Shown: positions 26,199 through 35,931 of the stretch, piece after piece
Layout of the letters: every line of letters begins with the position of its first letter
Numbering within the stretch: the first letter of the stretch is position 1
NCBI GenBank assembly: GCA_030817875.1
Contig: JAUSZU010000001.1
Span: forward strand, 5,580,001-5,644,000
Length of the DNA: 64,000 bases
Reading direction: 5' to 3'
Origin: Flavobacterium sp. W4I14
GTDB lineage: Bacteria > Bacteroidota > Bacteroidia > Sphingobacteriales > Sphingobacteriaceae
The notes under the pieces: generated by a model
Seen by the model: the letters and a program-made list of their open reading frames with translations, nothing else
Told to the model about the DNA's origin: nothing
The model's database searches: none
Translations under genes and position numbers: made by a program

Positions 26199-27740
26199 AT
26201 GAAGGATAAAAATCCGAACCGGCTAGTGGAGTACAGTTGTCTTGCGTTTTTTCTGATTTTAAAATTAGTATTATCTTTTGTTTTGGTCAATTCAGTTTAC
26301 GAATTGCACCGTGATGAATTTCTGCATTTAGATCAGGCGAACCATCCCGCTGCGGGTTTCACCTCTGTTCCGCCGTTAACCTCGCTATTTTCATGGCTTA
26401 TTAAAGCTTTTGGCAATGGATATTTTGTGGTAAAACTAGTTCCTGCATTATTAGGTGCCTTCACTATATTGTACTGCTGGAAAATTGTCGGTTTTTTAAA
26501 GGGTAACCTACTGGCCAAATGCCTGGTTGCTGTAGCCTGCCTGTGTTCTGCTCTGCTCAGGCTAAATACGCTTTACCAGCCCAATTCTTTCGATGTTTTG
26601 GCCTGGACAGCTATATTCTATTATCTGTTAAAATATTTCGATAAAAACGAAGCCAGATACCTGTATGCCTTTGCCATTTTTGTCGCTTTAGGTTTTTTAA
26701 ATAAATACAACATCCTTTTTCTCATAATTGGTTTACTACCAGCTATACTCATTACATCAAAGCGAAAAATATTTACCAATAAACATCTTTATCTGGCCAT
26801 TTTACTGGCGCTTTTAATCATTTCGCCCAATGTAATCTGGCAGATTGACAATCACTTTCCGGTGCTCGCCCACATGAAACTTTTACAGGCAACTCAGTTG
26901 GTTCATGTAAACCGGATTGATTTTTTTATCGGACAGTTCCTCTTTTTTATCAGTTCGATCTTTATTCTTTTAGCAGGCATTGGTAGCCTGATTTTTTATA
27001 AGGATTTCAGCAAATACAGATGGATTATTCTCTCCTATCTGTTTACACTTATTGTATTTAGCTATTTTAAGGCAAAAGATTATTATGCATTAGGCTTATA
27101 TCCGGTTTTACTGGCTTTTGGTGCGCATTATTTAAGTCGGGTTTTAGCAAAGAATTATGCATTAACGGGATTACTGTTTGCCTTTAATATTGGCTCGTTC
27201 ATTTATTTGATACCGCTTATTATGCCGGTTTATAGTCCTGGTGAAATTGTAGCACATCATAAGAGATTTGAACGGGTAGGTGCCTTGCGATGGGAAGACG
27301 GGAGAAACCACCAGCTGCCACAAGATTATGCCGATATGCAGGGCTGGAAAGAATTGGCAGCACTTGTTGATGTTGCTTACGGAAAGGTTAAAGATAAATC
27401 TACCGTATTGGTACGTGCCGATAATTATGGACAAGCTGGTGCGATTAACTATTATTCAAAATATAAAAATATAAATGCTGTATCGTATAATGCCGATTAT
27501 CTTTATTGGTTTAAAATGGATAAACCGATCAAGGATTTAATTATGATCACCGAATGGAACGATGAAGATCCACAGCGTAAGAGAGAGCAGCCGTTTTTTG
27601 TCAAGATTACCAAAATTGGGGAAATAAAAACACCTTATGTGAGAGAAGAAGGCGCAGGCGTTTTTTTGCTTGAAGGTGCCAATATCGAAGTGAGCAGTAT
27701 TATAAAATCAGAAATAGAAGAAGAAAAACATGACCATTAA
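26199..27740 (+). CDS. GT39/ArnT-like membrane glycosyltransferase
   Basis: A polytopic membrane protein of 513 residues with about 10-12 hydrophobic segments. The first loop carries VYELHRDEFLHLDQ, with the acidic pair typical of GT-C enzymes such as PMT and ArnT that use polyprenyl-phosphate sugars, then GFTSVPPLTSLFSWL. A soluble C-terminal domain (about 355-510) follows, with ALRWEDGRNHQLPQDYADMQGW. Acceptor and sugar are unknown. The 3' end overlaps the MazG-like gene by 11 nt, so they are translationally linked. Confidence 0.85.
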   Translation: MKDKNPNRLVEYSCLAFFLILKLVLSFVLVNSVYELHRDEFLHLDQANHPAAGFTSVPPLTSLFSWLIKAFGNGYFVVKLVPALLGAFTILYCWKIVGFLKGNLLAKCLVAVACLCSALLRLNTLYQPNSFDVLAWTAIFYYLLKYFDKNEARYLYAFAIFVALGFLNKYNILFLIIGLLPAILITSKRKIFTNKHLYLAILLALLIISPNVIWQIDNHFPVLAHMKLLQATQLVHVNRIDFFIGQFLFFISSIFILLAGIGSLIFYKDFSKYRWIILSYLFTLIVFSYFKAKDYYALGLYPVLLAFGAHYLSRVLAKNYALTGLLFAFNIGSFIYLIPLIMPVYSPGEIVAHHKRFERVGALRWEDGRNHQLPQDYADMQGWKELAALVDVAYGKVKDKSTVLVRADNYGQAGAINYYSKYKNINAVSYNADYLYWFKMDKPIKDLIMITEWNDEDPQRKREQPFFVKITKIGEIKTPYVREEGAGVFLLEGANIEVSSIIKSEIEEEKHDH

Positions 27741-28056
27741 GGAAGCACAGGAAACCGTAGACCGTTGGATTAAAACCACGGGCATCCGCTATTTTAACGA
27801 ACTTACCAACACTGCCATTTTGATGGAAGAAGTTGGAGAAGTTGCGCGGATTATGGCGCGTAAGTATGGAGAGCAGTCATTTAAAAAAAGCGAAGAAGAA
27901 GTAAACCTTGCCGATGAAATGGCCGATGTAATGTTCGTTTTAATCTGTCTGGCTAATCAAACAGGCATAAACCTTACCGATGCTTTAGAAAAGAACCTGG
28001 AAAAAAAGAGCATTCGCGATGCAGATAGGCACAAGAATAATGAGAAGCTTAAGTGA
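27730..28056 (+). CDS. MazG-like nucleotide pyrophosphohydrolase
   Basis: An all-alpha NTP pyrophosphatase of 108 residues, likely hydrolysing a (d)NTP to the monophosphate. The metal-binding acid clusters are present: LMEEVGEVARIMAR (EExxE) and NLADEMADVMFVL (ExxxD), with K/R-rich C-terminus KKSIRDADRHK. The length matches the short single-domain MazG/YpjD-type family. ATG 27730 lies within the last codons of the GT39 gene. Confidence 0.9.
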   Translation: MTIKEAQETVDRWIKTTGIRYFNELTNTAILMEEVGEVARIMARKYGEQSFKKSEEEVNLADEMADVMFVLICLANQTGINLTDALEKNLEKKSIRDADRHKNNEKLK

Positions 28057-28135
28057 ATTATTGAGTGATTGAATTTTGACTGAGTGAATGAAGGGTATTT
28101 AATAACATTCAATCATTCAAAATTCAATTATTCTT
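28056..28135. repeat. GAATGA-type degenerate inverted repeat, copy 1
   Basis: Runs of GAGTGATTGAAT and GAGTGAATGAA on the left mirror ATTCAATCATTCAAAATTC on the right. Similar copies are at 45873-46004 and 48891-48977. Confidence 0.5.
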
Positions 28136-28140
28136 TTGGC

Positions 28141-28443
28141 TTAGCCAACGAACTCCATCAAACTCCTATATGCCACAAAGCGGTTTTTGTATCTTTCGTT
28201 TAGTTCTGCCTGTAAAGCCGGTGCAAATACTTCCTGGTATTTATTATAATGATCTAATGTTTCGGCAACGTACTGTGCACAATAGGTTATCCCTTCGTTG
28301 GGTGAGTCTACAACCTTTAATAAACGGTTGGAAATAAACATACCCGTAGCCATTACCTCAGGGATATGAACATCTTGCATCCATTGTAACCACTCTTCGG
28401 CTGCTGCATCATCAAGGATGAGCGTAACATTATATAAAAACAT
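28141..28443 (-). CDS. DUF4286 family protein
   Basis: A small cytosolic protein of 100 residues, typical of the DUF4286 family widely conserved in Bacteroidota. It shows MFLYNVTLILDD, EWLQWMQDVHIPEVMATG, YCAQYVAETLDHYNKYQ and FAPALQAELNERYKNRFVAYRSLME. The arrangement suggests a ferredoxin-like dimer (ABM/EthD-like), which is inference. The role is unknown. It stands between repeats and is transcribed against its neighbours. Confidence 0.88.
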   Translation of the reverse strand: MFLYNVTLILDDAAAEEWLQWMQDVHIPEVMATGMFISNRLLKVVDSPNEGITYCAQYVAETLDHYNKYQEVFAPALQAELNERYKNRFVAYRSLMEFVG

Positions 28444-28551
28444 GGCACAAAGGTAGATAATATATAAATGTTAAAAAATTGATGATAATAGATTTTATTC
28501 TTTAAAGTGGTGTCAATCTGTTAAATTTGCTAATTCCCATTGTTTTTAAGC

Positions 28552-28815
28552 ATGATACGAACTAACGACTCTCAAAAAATAGACAATTCCACTCGTAATT
28601 ATATTTATACTGGTTACCTAACTGCAATTTTCGGCGGCATTTTAGGGCTGGTGATTGGTTGGGATTTAATGAAGAAAAAGAGAACATTAAATACTGGCGA
28701 AAAGGTTTTTTCTTATTCCCTAACGGATAGGCAACATGGCGCCAGAATTTTAATTTTGGCAGCAATTTGCTTCATTTTGTTGCTAACCTTAACTATTATT
28801 GCATTAGATGCCTAA
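28552..28815 (+). CDS. Small two-helix membrane protein
   Basis: An 87-residue protein that starts MIRTNDSQKI; a TTG four codons upstream extends the frame but has no support. Two hydrophobic segments (about 17-37, YTGYLTAIFGGILGLVIGW, and 64-84, ILILAAICFILLLTLTII) are separated by a basic, Gly/Ser-rich loop KKKRTLNTGEKVFSYSLTDRQHG. Function unknown. The GNAT gene starts 17 bp after its stop. Confidence 0.72.
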   Translation: MIRTNDSQKIDNSTRNYIYTGYLTAIFGGILGLVIGWDLMKKKRTLNTGEKVFSYSLTDRQHGARILILAAICFILLLTLTIIALDA

Positions 28816-28832
28816 GCCATCTATATCCGGAA

Positions 28833-29390
28833 ATGATTATTATTACCAAATCTTCTACTACAAAAGAGCTTGAAGGCATTCTTGAGCTTCAAAAACAAAA
28901 CTTAAAAAAAGATTTAACTCCCGAACAAATAAAAGAACAGGGTTTTGTCACCGTTTCGCATTCGCTTGATGATCTGGAAAAGATGCATCGGTACAAACCC
29001 AACATTATTGCAAAAGATGGGGAATTGGTTGTAGCTTATGTGTTAGCAATGACCGAGGAGTCTAAAAATGATATCTCGAGGTTGGTTGAAATGTACGAAA
29101 GTTTCGATCACATCCAATATCACGGTAAATCCGTTTCTTCTTATTCTTATATCGTTGTAGGGCAGGTGTGTGTTAGTCAGGCTTATCGTGGTAAAGGTTT
29201 GTTCGATCAATGTTATCACGCTTATAAAGATTATTTTAAATCTAAATACGATTTCGCAATCACCGAAATTGCAAGCATCAATTTACGATCGATTAATGCA
29301 CATAAACGTATTGGTTTCAAGGTTATTCATACTTATACCGATAACAGCGCTGTAGAATGGAATGTGGTGGTTTGGGACTGGAAACGTTAA
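28833..29390 (+). CDS. GNAT family N-acetyltransferase
   Basis: An acetyl-CoA-dependent N-acetyltransferase of 185 residues. The acetyl-CoA pyrophosphate-binding region is QAYRGKGLFDQCY, close to the Q/RxxGxG/A motif, preceded by a strand YSYIVVGQVCV and followed by ITEIASINLRSINAHKRIGF, the conserved motif-B asparagine and helix. I place the start at 28833 (MIIITKSS); an upstream in-frame TTG would overlap the membrane protein gene. Substrate unknown. Confidence 0.88.
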   Translation: MIIITKSSTTKELEGILELQKQNLKKDLTPEQIKEQGFVTVSHSLDDLEKMHRYKPNIIAKDGELVVAYVLAMTEESKNDISRLVEMYESFDHIQYHGKSVSSYSYIVVGQVCVSQAYRGKGLFDQCYHAYKDYFKSKYDFAITEIASINLRSINAHKRIGFKVIHTYTDNSAVEWNVVVWDWKR

Positions 29391-29494
29391 CAGCGTTTGG
29401 CGTTTAGATAGGCGTTTGGTATCAATAACCAGTTACAACAATTAACCGATTAATCGTTGCGAATCAACTAATGACTAATGAACGATTGAACTAA

Positions 29495-31318
29495 TCAAAC
29501 CCCATCTCCACGTAAATTCCTAAACCTTTTCCTGGCTTCGGCACTGAACATGCTCCCCGGGTAATCCGTAATCAGTTTCTGGAAGTAGATTTTGGCCTGT
29601 GCAATGTCGTTCAATTTCTTTTCATAAAGATCGCCCAAAGTAAAAAGGGCATCGTCTGTCCAAATGCCATCTTTAAAATCTTCAGTTACCTTTTTCAGGA
29701 TATCGGCTGCTTTTTGGAAATCATTGGCTTTGATGAGAATTCTTGCTTTACTCATCATTATCGCGTCGGTCAGGCTATTTTGCGGAAATGCTATGGCAAT
29801 ACTGTCCATTTTTTTTACTGCACGTTCAGGGAGGTTTCTGAATAAAAGCATCTCTGCATCAGCATACATTTTTAATGCGTTACTATCTGCAGGGGTTTGA
29901 ATATTATCGTTAATCAGTAAACTCAGGTTCAAGGCGTCGTTTGCAATGAGTTGTGAAGTTGCGGCCTTTAAAACCAGGCATTGGCCATTGCTGTATTCGA
30001 AATTACCCTGATAAAAGGAAAGTTTAGCACTCCTGAAACGTGCCTCATTTCCTACGGGTTGCCCTTCAAATTGTTTGCTCACTTGCTCGTACACTAAAAA
30101 AGCTTCCCAGGGTTGGTTGGTTAAAATATAAATATCGCCTAAATCGAGTTTTAACTGGCCTAACTCCTGATCGTTAATGCCAGGCATTTTTATGGCTTCT
30201 TCCAGTTCTTTTTCCGCACTGCTAGGTTGATTTAAATAATAAGCCTGCAGGTTTGCGAGTTTTTTTATTGCGAAAAGTGTGTTTCTGTTCTTGCCGTTTT
30301 CGTCCAGTAAGGCCTGATAATCTTTCGCTAACAGATCAAGATCGGCTACCGTATATTTCCCGTTGGTGCGCAGGTTATACTTGGTATTCAGCATTTCTAT
30401 TTTTGAAGGAAGGTAATACTGGTTATCCTTTCCTTTAGTTAACAGGTAATCGTAGGCTTTAATCGCTGTTTCGTATGCGCCATTGTCAACAAAGGTATAA
30501 ATGGCATTAAATAAGGTGCCTCCATCAGCCTTGGTGCGTTTATCGTACGCAATTAACTGGCGCAGGGCCATATCAAATTCTTGTTGTTGAATATAGTTCC
30601 AGGTGAGTAACTGAATATAAATTTCGGCATCGGGCTCTTTCTGTATTTTCCTTAAAATGGCTGCCTGAAAGGCTTGGTAGTCGTTTTTGTCCTCAAAAAT
30701 AGAGGCCAGTACGGCTTCAGCCTGCGGTAAAAGCTGAGGCATGGTGCCCATGACATCAAGGTACTCTTGCATGAGCATGGGCTTATCCTTTTTGAAACGG
30801 TAAATGTTCAATAGCTCAAAGGCAAAGAGTTGATCGTTGCCCAACAGTTTTCTGCCCTGCTTAAAAGTTTGAACTGCAAATTCATAATTTTCAAAACGAT
30901 AAAAACTATTGGCTAAATTCCTGATCTTAAATTCATCTTTCGGAAGTTTATTAATTACATCGGTAAAAATCTTGTTTGCCGCTTGCACATCACCCTTCTC
31001 CTGGTAAAGTTTGCCCAATGCTATTGGATAAACATCGCCCTGTGGATTTTTTTTTATTTCCCTTTTAACCACTTTCTCCGCAACATCATAACGCTTCAAT
31101 TTTACCAATGTATTAAAGTAAATATCGAAATAGGCTTCGTTATTGGGTATGGCATAAAGTTTTTCCAGTAGCACAACTGCTTTTTCATAATCGCCATCAT
31201 TATAGTATTGAATGGCCAGGCTACTTTCATCAGGTGCAATCTGTTGATTGGGACGGAAGATTTGTGCATTGGCCCCAAGAGATAGAAATAAGAATATGAT
31301 GAAAAGCAAGCGGTTCAT
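29495..31318 (-). CDS. Exported TPR-repeat protein
   Basis: A 607-residue protein with a cleavable signal peptide (hydrophobic 4-16, ANAQ cleavage near 19) and TPR units along its length, for example YYNDGDYEKAVVLLEKLY near the N-terminus, AYEKTAIKAYDYL-like units in the middle, and ANDFQKAADILKKVTEDF and LNDIAQAKIYFQKLITDYPGS at the C-terminus. It is a likely outer membrane- or periplasm-facing scaffold. The terminal units resemble outer membrane assembly YfiO/BamD-like TPRs, but it is much longer than BamD. Function unknown. Confidence 0.86.
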   Translation of the reverse strand: MNRLLFIIFLFLSLGANAQIFRPNQQIAPDESSLAIQYYNDGDYEKAVVLLEKLYAIPNNEAYFDIYFNTLVKLKRYDVAEKVVKREIKKNPQGDVYPIALGKLYQEKGDVQAANKIFTDVINKLPKDEFKIRNLANSFYRFENYEFAVQTFKQGRKLLGNDQLFAFELLNIYRFKKDKPMLMQEYLDVMGTMPQLLPQAEAVLASIFEDKNDYQAFQAAILRKIQKEPDAEIYIQLLTWNYIQQQEFDMALRQLIAYDKRTKADGGTLFNAIYTFVDNGAYETAIKAYDYLLTKGKDNQYYLPSKIEMLNTKYNLRTNGKYTVADLDLLAKDYQALLDENGKNRNTLFAIKKLANLQAYYLNQPSSAEKELEEAIKMPGINDQELGQLKLDLGDIYILTNQPWEAFLVYEQVSKQFEGQPVGNEARFRSAKLSFYQGNFEYSNGQCLVLKAATSQLIANDALNLSLLINDNIQTPADSNALKMYADAEMLLFRNLPERAVKKMDSIAIAFPQNSLTDAIMMSKARILIKANDFQKAADILKKVTEDFKDGIWTDDALFTLGDLYEKKLNDIAQAKIYFQKLITDYPGSMFSAEARKRFRNLRGDGV

Positions 31319-31517
31319 AAACCCTAAATTATAAGTTTTAAATGTAACATTTTAATACATCTTTAGCTAAAGCATCAATTGATATTAAACGTATTTTAAA
31401 TGTTACCTGTATTTTATTTTGTAGGTATTTTATAAATACTAAATTGAACCACGACTTATTATTTGATTGCATAAGTAACATTGTTGGTGTAAATCGCAGT
31501 TAAGTTGTTATGATACT

Positions 31518-31525
31518 TATTTTTG
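31518..31525 (+). promoter_or_regulatory. Candidate Bacteroidota -7 promoter element
   Basis: TATTTTTG matches TAnnTTTG, 22 bp upstream of the S9-like gene ATG. The upstream TTG motifs are not at the expected spacing. Confidence 0.3.
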
Positions 31526-31547
31526 TCATCCCGTAAAGGATTTATTT

Positions 31548-33431
31548 ATGCTAAAAAAGATTTTTCTATTGTTAATGGTTGCATTGATCTGGGCCTGTAA
31601 AGGCACTAACAATGATACTATTCCTGTGGACGATTTTTTTAAAACGCAGGATAAGGCCTATTATCGCATTTCTCCTGACGGGAAAAGTCTTTCTTATTTA
31701 AAGCTTCATGATAAAAAACTTGATCTTTTCGTTGAAGATCTTGCTACCGGAAATAGTCTTCAGTTAACCCATTTGAATGGGAAGAATATCAGTTTTCACT
31801 TCTGGACCAGCAATAACGAGTTGATTTATTATGCTGAAGACGAATCTAAAGAGCGCAAATCGGATATTTTTGTGATCAATAAAGATGGAAGCAAGCAGGT
31901 TCAGCTGAGTGCCAACGAGAAAAGCAGGTTAAGGGTAATAGAAGATCAGTTGATTGACGATAAATACATTATTGTTGCATCCAATAAACGCGATTCGACA
32001 GTTTTCGATGTTTACCGCCTAAATGTTAGGAACGGTAAAATGGATATTGCAGCTAAAAACCCTGGAAATATTACCGAATGGATGACAGATAATAGAGGAG
32101 TGTTGAAAATTGCTGTAGCGAGTGATGGGGTGAACGAAACCTTGATGTACCGGGAAAACGAAAACCAGGCCTTTGCTCCGGTAATTACCAATAATTTCGA
32201 AACTACTTTACAGCCAGTTGCCTTCTCAGAAAGCCAACCCAATATACTTTATGCCATTTCAAATGTAAATAGGGATAAGAATGCGCTAGTGGCACTCGAT
32301 TTAAAAACAGGTAAAGAAAAACAAGTGCTTTTTGCGAATGATACCTTAAATGTAGTAGATGCAAAATATTCACGGCCACAAAAGAAAATGCTTTTTGTAA
32401 CCTGCGAAACCTGGAAAAAGGAAAAATATTACCTTGATGACAGTACGAAGATTACCTATTCCAAAATAGACCGGCTTTTGCCAGGTACCGAATGGAAAAT
32501 TATGGATAAAGATAAAATGGACAAGGTTTTTGTGGTAAGAACATTTACCGATAAAAATCCGGGTTCTTATTATCTCTATACCGTTAGCGAGAATAAACTT
32601 AAAAAACTAACTGATATTAGCCCATCTATTAAACAGGGCGATATGAGTGCCATGAAACCGATCTGTTTTAAAAGCTCTGATAATTTAACCATTAACGGTT
32701 ATTTAACCTTACCCAAAAATAAAAAGGCCGTTAATTTGCCAGTAGTGGTTCTGCCACATAATGGCCCTGCAGGGCGAAATAGTTGGGGCTATAATGCAGA
32801 AGTTCAATTCTTGGCTAACCGTGGTTATGCTGTTTTGCAGGTAAACTATCGTGGGTCTACGGGATATGGTAAATCTTTTTATGCCGCTGGTTTTAAGCAG
32901 TGGAGTGATAAAATCCAGGAAGACGTTAACGATGGCGTAAAATGGTTAATTGCCAAAAAAATTGCCAATCCTAAAAAAATCGCCATTTATGGCAATGGTT
33001 TTGGTGGTTATATTGCATTAAATTGTTTGTATAAAAATCCCGATCTTTATAAATGTGGTGGATCAAATTCAGGCGTAATCAATTTGTTTAGTTACCTGAA
33101 AACCATTCCGCCGTTTTTAAAAGCGAATTTGCAGATGTATTATGAAATTGTTGGCAATCCGGTAACCGATACCGATTATATGCGGTTTGCATCGCCTGTT
33201 TTCCATGCCGACCGGTTTAAAGCGCCTGTTTTTATAGCACAGAATCCTAAAGATCCACGTGTTAACGTAGCAGAAGGTGTTCAGTTTATTAAAGAGCTGA
33301 AAAAACGGAATGTTCAGGTTATTTATATCGAAAAGGAAGAAGGTCCAAACCCTATAGTACGTCAACAGAGTAGAACGGCCCTGTACAAAGCATTAGAAGA
33401 ATTTTTACAGGAAAATCTAGGTAAGAAATAG
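31548..33431 (+). CDS. S9-family prolyl oligopeptidase homologue with degenerate active site, lipoprotein
   Basis: A lipoprotein (Cys17 in IWACKG) with an N-terminal beta-propeller region (about 30-390, with YRISPDGKSLSYL and IFVINKDG repeats) and a C-terminal alpha/beta-hydrolase domain (about 395-625). The family needs GxSxGG, Asp and His. Here the first is YGNGFGGY, with Gly484 where the nucleophile serine should be; Asp569 (NPKDPRV) is present; and the His region reads EEGPNPI, with Pro600 where EGHG would supply His. It is therefore predicted to be catalytically inactive. It lies 3 nt before the histidine kinase gene, suggesting a joint operon and a sensing role. Confidence 0.88.
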   Translation: MLKKIFLLLMVALIWACKGTNNDTIPVDDFFKTQDKAYYRISPDGKSLSYLKLHDKKLDLFVEDLATGNSLQLTHLNGKNISFHFWTSNNELIYYAEDESKERKSDIFVINKDGSKQVQLSANEKSRLRVIEDQLIDDKYIIVASNKRDSTVFDVYRLNVRNGKMDIAAKNPGNITEWMTDNRGVLKIAVASDGVNETLMYRENENQAFAPVITNNFETTLQPVAFSESQPNILYAISNVNRDKNALVALDLKTGKEKQVLFANDTLNVVDAKYSRPQKKMLFVTCETWKKEKYYLDDSTKITYSKIDRLLPGTEWKIMDKDKMDKVFVVRTFTDKNPGSYYLYTVSENKLKKLTDISPSIKQGDMSAMKPICFKSSDNLTINGYLTLPKNKKAVNLPVVVLPHNGPAGRNSWGYNAEVQFLANRGYAVLQVNYRGSTGYGKSFYAAGFKQWSDKIQEDVNDGVKWLIAKKIANPKKIAIYGNGFGGYIALNCLYKNPDLYKCGGSNSGVINLFSYLKTIPPFLKANLQMYYEIVGNPVTDTDYMRFASPVFHADRFKAPVFIAQNPKDPRVNVAEGVQFIKELKKRNVQVIYIEKEEGPNPIVRQQSRTALYKALEEFLQENLGKK

Positions 33432-33434
33432 GGT

Positions 33435-35108
33435 ATGGCCTTAGATAAAAAAAGTGGATATCGTAAAAATTTCTCGCTCGGTATAACCTTCATTGTACTC
33501 ATTTCCATTCTTTTTATTCTGTCGCTTTTTTTAGCGTTTAACTACAGTAAGAAATCGATCGAGAACGATTTTGTATCTGAGAAAGTAAATGTGCTAGAGC
33601 AAAGTATTAAGCCTTATAACGATTTCTTTCAGAATAAAATGCCAGAGATTTCATATTATAGCGGCTTTTTAGATTCTTCTACAGCAGCAAAGTTTGTAGA
33701 TACCGTGATGTTAAAATATCCTTTTATCTCGAAGGTTACTTTTTACGATACAGAGGTAAAGAATGTTCCCGTAAAGGATGGGATCAATGCAAACCACTTA
33801 GGCATTGGCCCTAAATCTATTTTTCAGTTTGGTAAAGGCATTAAACCCGATTCGGTAAAATTATATTCAGAAGATGATACCAGATCTTTTAATGTAGGGA
33901 GCGATTTTAATGCAATAGCCATAAAGCTTGCCACTTTTGTTGAGGATCTGGATACAGCATCGGTACCTACACAAGAGGAATTGTTTACTAATTTTTCTAT
34001 CGTTAATTCGAATGAAAATAAAATTACCTATTTAAATATTCCCCGCCGGGAAGATTTAAGGGCCTATAAAGATATGATCAGGCGGAAATTAAATCCGGCA
34101 CCTGTTTATCAACAGGATGTGCTGGTTTTTAATCTCGATGCGCATAAAATCAAGATCATCAATACCAGGCCATTGCTGTACCAAACGATCAGGATTGAGC
34201 CGTTGACTTATGATCCGATTGATACTTCTGAAGAAAATATTAATACCGAAATTGCCCTGCCAGGTGCATTTTCTGATTTTAAGCTCTACCTTATTTCATC
34301 AAGATCTTACATCAAGAAAGAAATTTTTATTTATTTCATGCCGATCGCCCTGGTGCTTTTATTGGTATACGGCGTACTTTTATTGGTTGCTTTTTTGATT
34401 TACCGTAACCTGAACATCAATAGCAAAATGTTTAAGCTACAGTACGATTTTGTGAATAACCTTACGCATGAGTTTAAAACGCCCGTCAGCGTGATTAAGA
34501 TTGCGGGAAACAATATTAAAAGTGCTACCACATTAAGCCAAAGGGAGCAGCAGCTTTATGGCAAGATCCTGGATGAAGAAGCCGACAAGCTGAATGGTTT
34601 AATGAACAAGTTGCTGGCCTTTACGCAGATCGAAAATAAGGCGATTAAGCTGAACCAGGAAGAAGTTAATATTGTAGATTTTATTGAAAGTACCATCGAA
34701 TCGCATACGTTGAAGCATCCCGATTTTAAGATTACCTATGAGGTGGTGGGTTTTAAAACCTTTATTACCGATCCGGTATTATTGGGGAGTTTATTCGATA
34801 ATCTGGCAGAAAATGCCTACAAGTATTCGAAACCAGAACAGAAAAAATTACACATTAGTGCAAAGCTGATTAAAGGGGTGCTGGTTTTCCGGTTTGCCGA
34901 TAAGGGAATAGGCATCGCAGCATCAGAATTAAACAATATATTTAAGAAGTTTTTCAGGATTCAGAATGAATATAACCAAATGGGCAGTGTAGGCCTGGGT
35001 TTGGCATTCTGCAAAGAACTGGTTAACTTTATGGAGGGAGAAATCTCTGTAAAAAGTAAAGTAGGAAGCGGTACCGAATTTAAAATAGTACTGCCTTATA
35101 ATAGTTAA
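33435..35108 (+). CDS. Sensor histidine kinase, membrane-bound
   Basis: 557 residues: TM1 at about 14-36, an extracytoplasmic sensor domain at about 38-296, TM2 at about 298-322, and cytoplasmic kinase. No HAMP domain is visible; the second helix leads directly into the dimerisation region. The H-box is NLTHEFKTPVSV (His345), the N-box LAENAYKYS, the G1 box FADKGIGIA and the G2 box GSVGLGLAFCKE, all intact. The start ATG is 4 nt downstream of the preceding stop codon. Its partner regulator follows 106 bp later on the same strand. Confidence 0.93.
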   Translation: MALDKKSGYRKNFSLGITFIVLISILFILSLFLAFNYSKKSIENDFVSEKVNVLEQSIKPYNDFFQNKMPEISYYSGFLDSSTAAKFVDTVMLKYPFISKVTFYDTEVKNVPVKDGINANHLGIGPKSIFQFGKGIKPDSVKLYSEDDTRSFNVGSDFNAIAIKLATFVEDLDTASVPTQEELFTNFSIVNSNENKITYLNIPRREDLRAYKDMIRRKLNPAPVYQQDVLVFNLDAHKIKIINTRPLLYQTIRIEPLTYDPIDTSEENINTEIALPGAFSDFKLYLISSRSYIKKEIFIYFMPIALVLLLVYGVLLLVAFLIYRNLNINSKMFKLQYDFVNNLTHEFKTPVSVIKIAGNNIKSATTLSQREQQLYGKILDEEADKLNGLMNKLLAFTQIENKAIKLNQEEVNIVDFIESTIESHTLKHPDFKITYEVVGFKTFITDPVLLGSLFDNLAENAYKYSKPEQKKLHISAKLIKGVLVFRFADKGIGIAASELNNIFKKFFRIQNEYNQMGSVGLGLAFCKELVNFMEGEISVKSKVGSGTEFKIVLPYNS

Positions 35109-35214
35109 ATTTTAGGAGTTGAAAGGCTACAGGTTTGAAGGTTGTAAAGTTGAGTTTGACCTTTAAACAGTACAGCGTTTTAACATTACAACCGCATATA
35201 AAACACACATATAA

Positions 35215-35904
35215 ATGTCAAAAGAAGTAAAAATATTAATTGTAGAAGATGATGAAAATCTTCGCTTTCTTGTGGCCCACCGTTTAAAGGCTGAAGGTTA
35301 TACTGTGCTTGAAGCAAATGATGGCGAAGCTGGTGAAAGAATGATTGTTGCCGATCAGCCTGATATAGTATTATTGGATTGGATGATGCCGGGTAAACAG
35401 GGCGCCGAAGTTTGCGAGAATGTGCGCAAGCAAGGATTCGAAAACCTGATCATTATGATGACTGCTAAAGCGCAGGATGTAGATAAAATTGACGCCTATA
35501 ACTTTGGCGCATCTGATTATATCACCAAACCATTTAATATGGATGTTTTGGTTGCGATGTTGGAGAGCAAGGTGAAATTTATCGTGAATAAAGATACGGC
35601 CGAAATTCACCGTTTTGGTAATATGGAACACCATCCAAACATCCACACGCTGTTTAGAGATGGAAAGAAAATCGAGTTAACGATATTGGAAAACCGTATT
35701 CTCCTTTATTTCTTGCGGAACCCGGGTAAAGTAATCAACCGTGATGAATTGATGTTGGTGGTGTGGGGCTACAACTCTGATGTGAATACCAGAACGCTTG
35801 ATATGCATATTGTTCGTTTACGCAAGAAGATAGAACTGAACCCTGATAACCCACAATTGTTACAGACAGTTAGGGGGGTAGGTTATCGCTTTAATGCGGG
35901 ATAA
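35215..35904 (+). CDS. OmpR/PhoB-family response regulator
   Basis: A two-domain transcriptional regulator of 229 residues. The receiver (1-120) has the acidic pocket ED at 11-12, phosphoacceptor Asp55 in LLDWMMPG, and Lys105 in YITKPF. The DNA-binding domain (about 130-229) is a winged helix of the OmpR class with NRDELMLVVWGYNSDVNTRTLD, HIVRLRKKIE and RGVGYRF. It is likely phosphorylated by the adjacent kinase. The 106-bp gap before it contains only degenerate repeats. Confidence 0.95.
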   Translation: MSKEVKILIVEDDENLRFLVAHRLKAEGYTVLEANDGEAGERMIVADQPDIVLLDWMMPGKQGAEVCENVRKQGFENLIIMMTAKAQDVDKIDAYNFGASDYITKPFNMDVLVAMLESKVKFIVNKDTAEIHRFGNMEHHPNIHTLFRDGKKIELTILENRILLYFLRNPGKVINRDELMLVVWGYNSDVNTRTLDMHIVRLRKKIELNPDNPQLLQTVRGVGYRFNAG

Positions 35905-35931
35905 ACATATATGTGCCGTCAGATTATTGTG

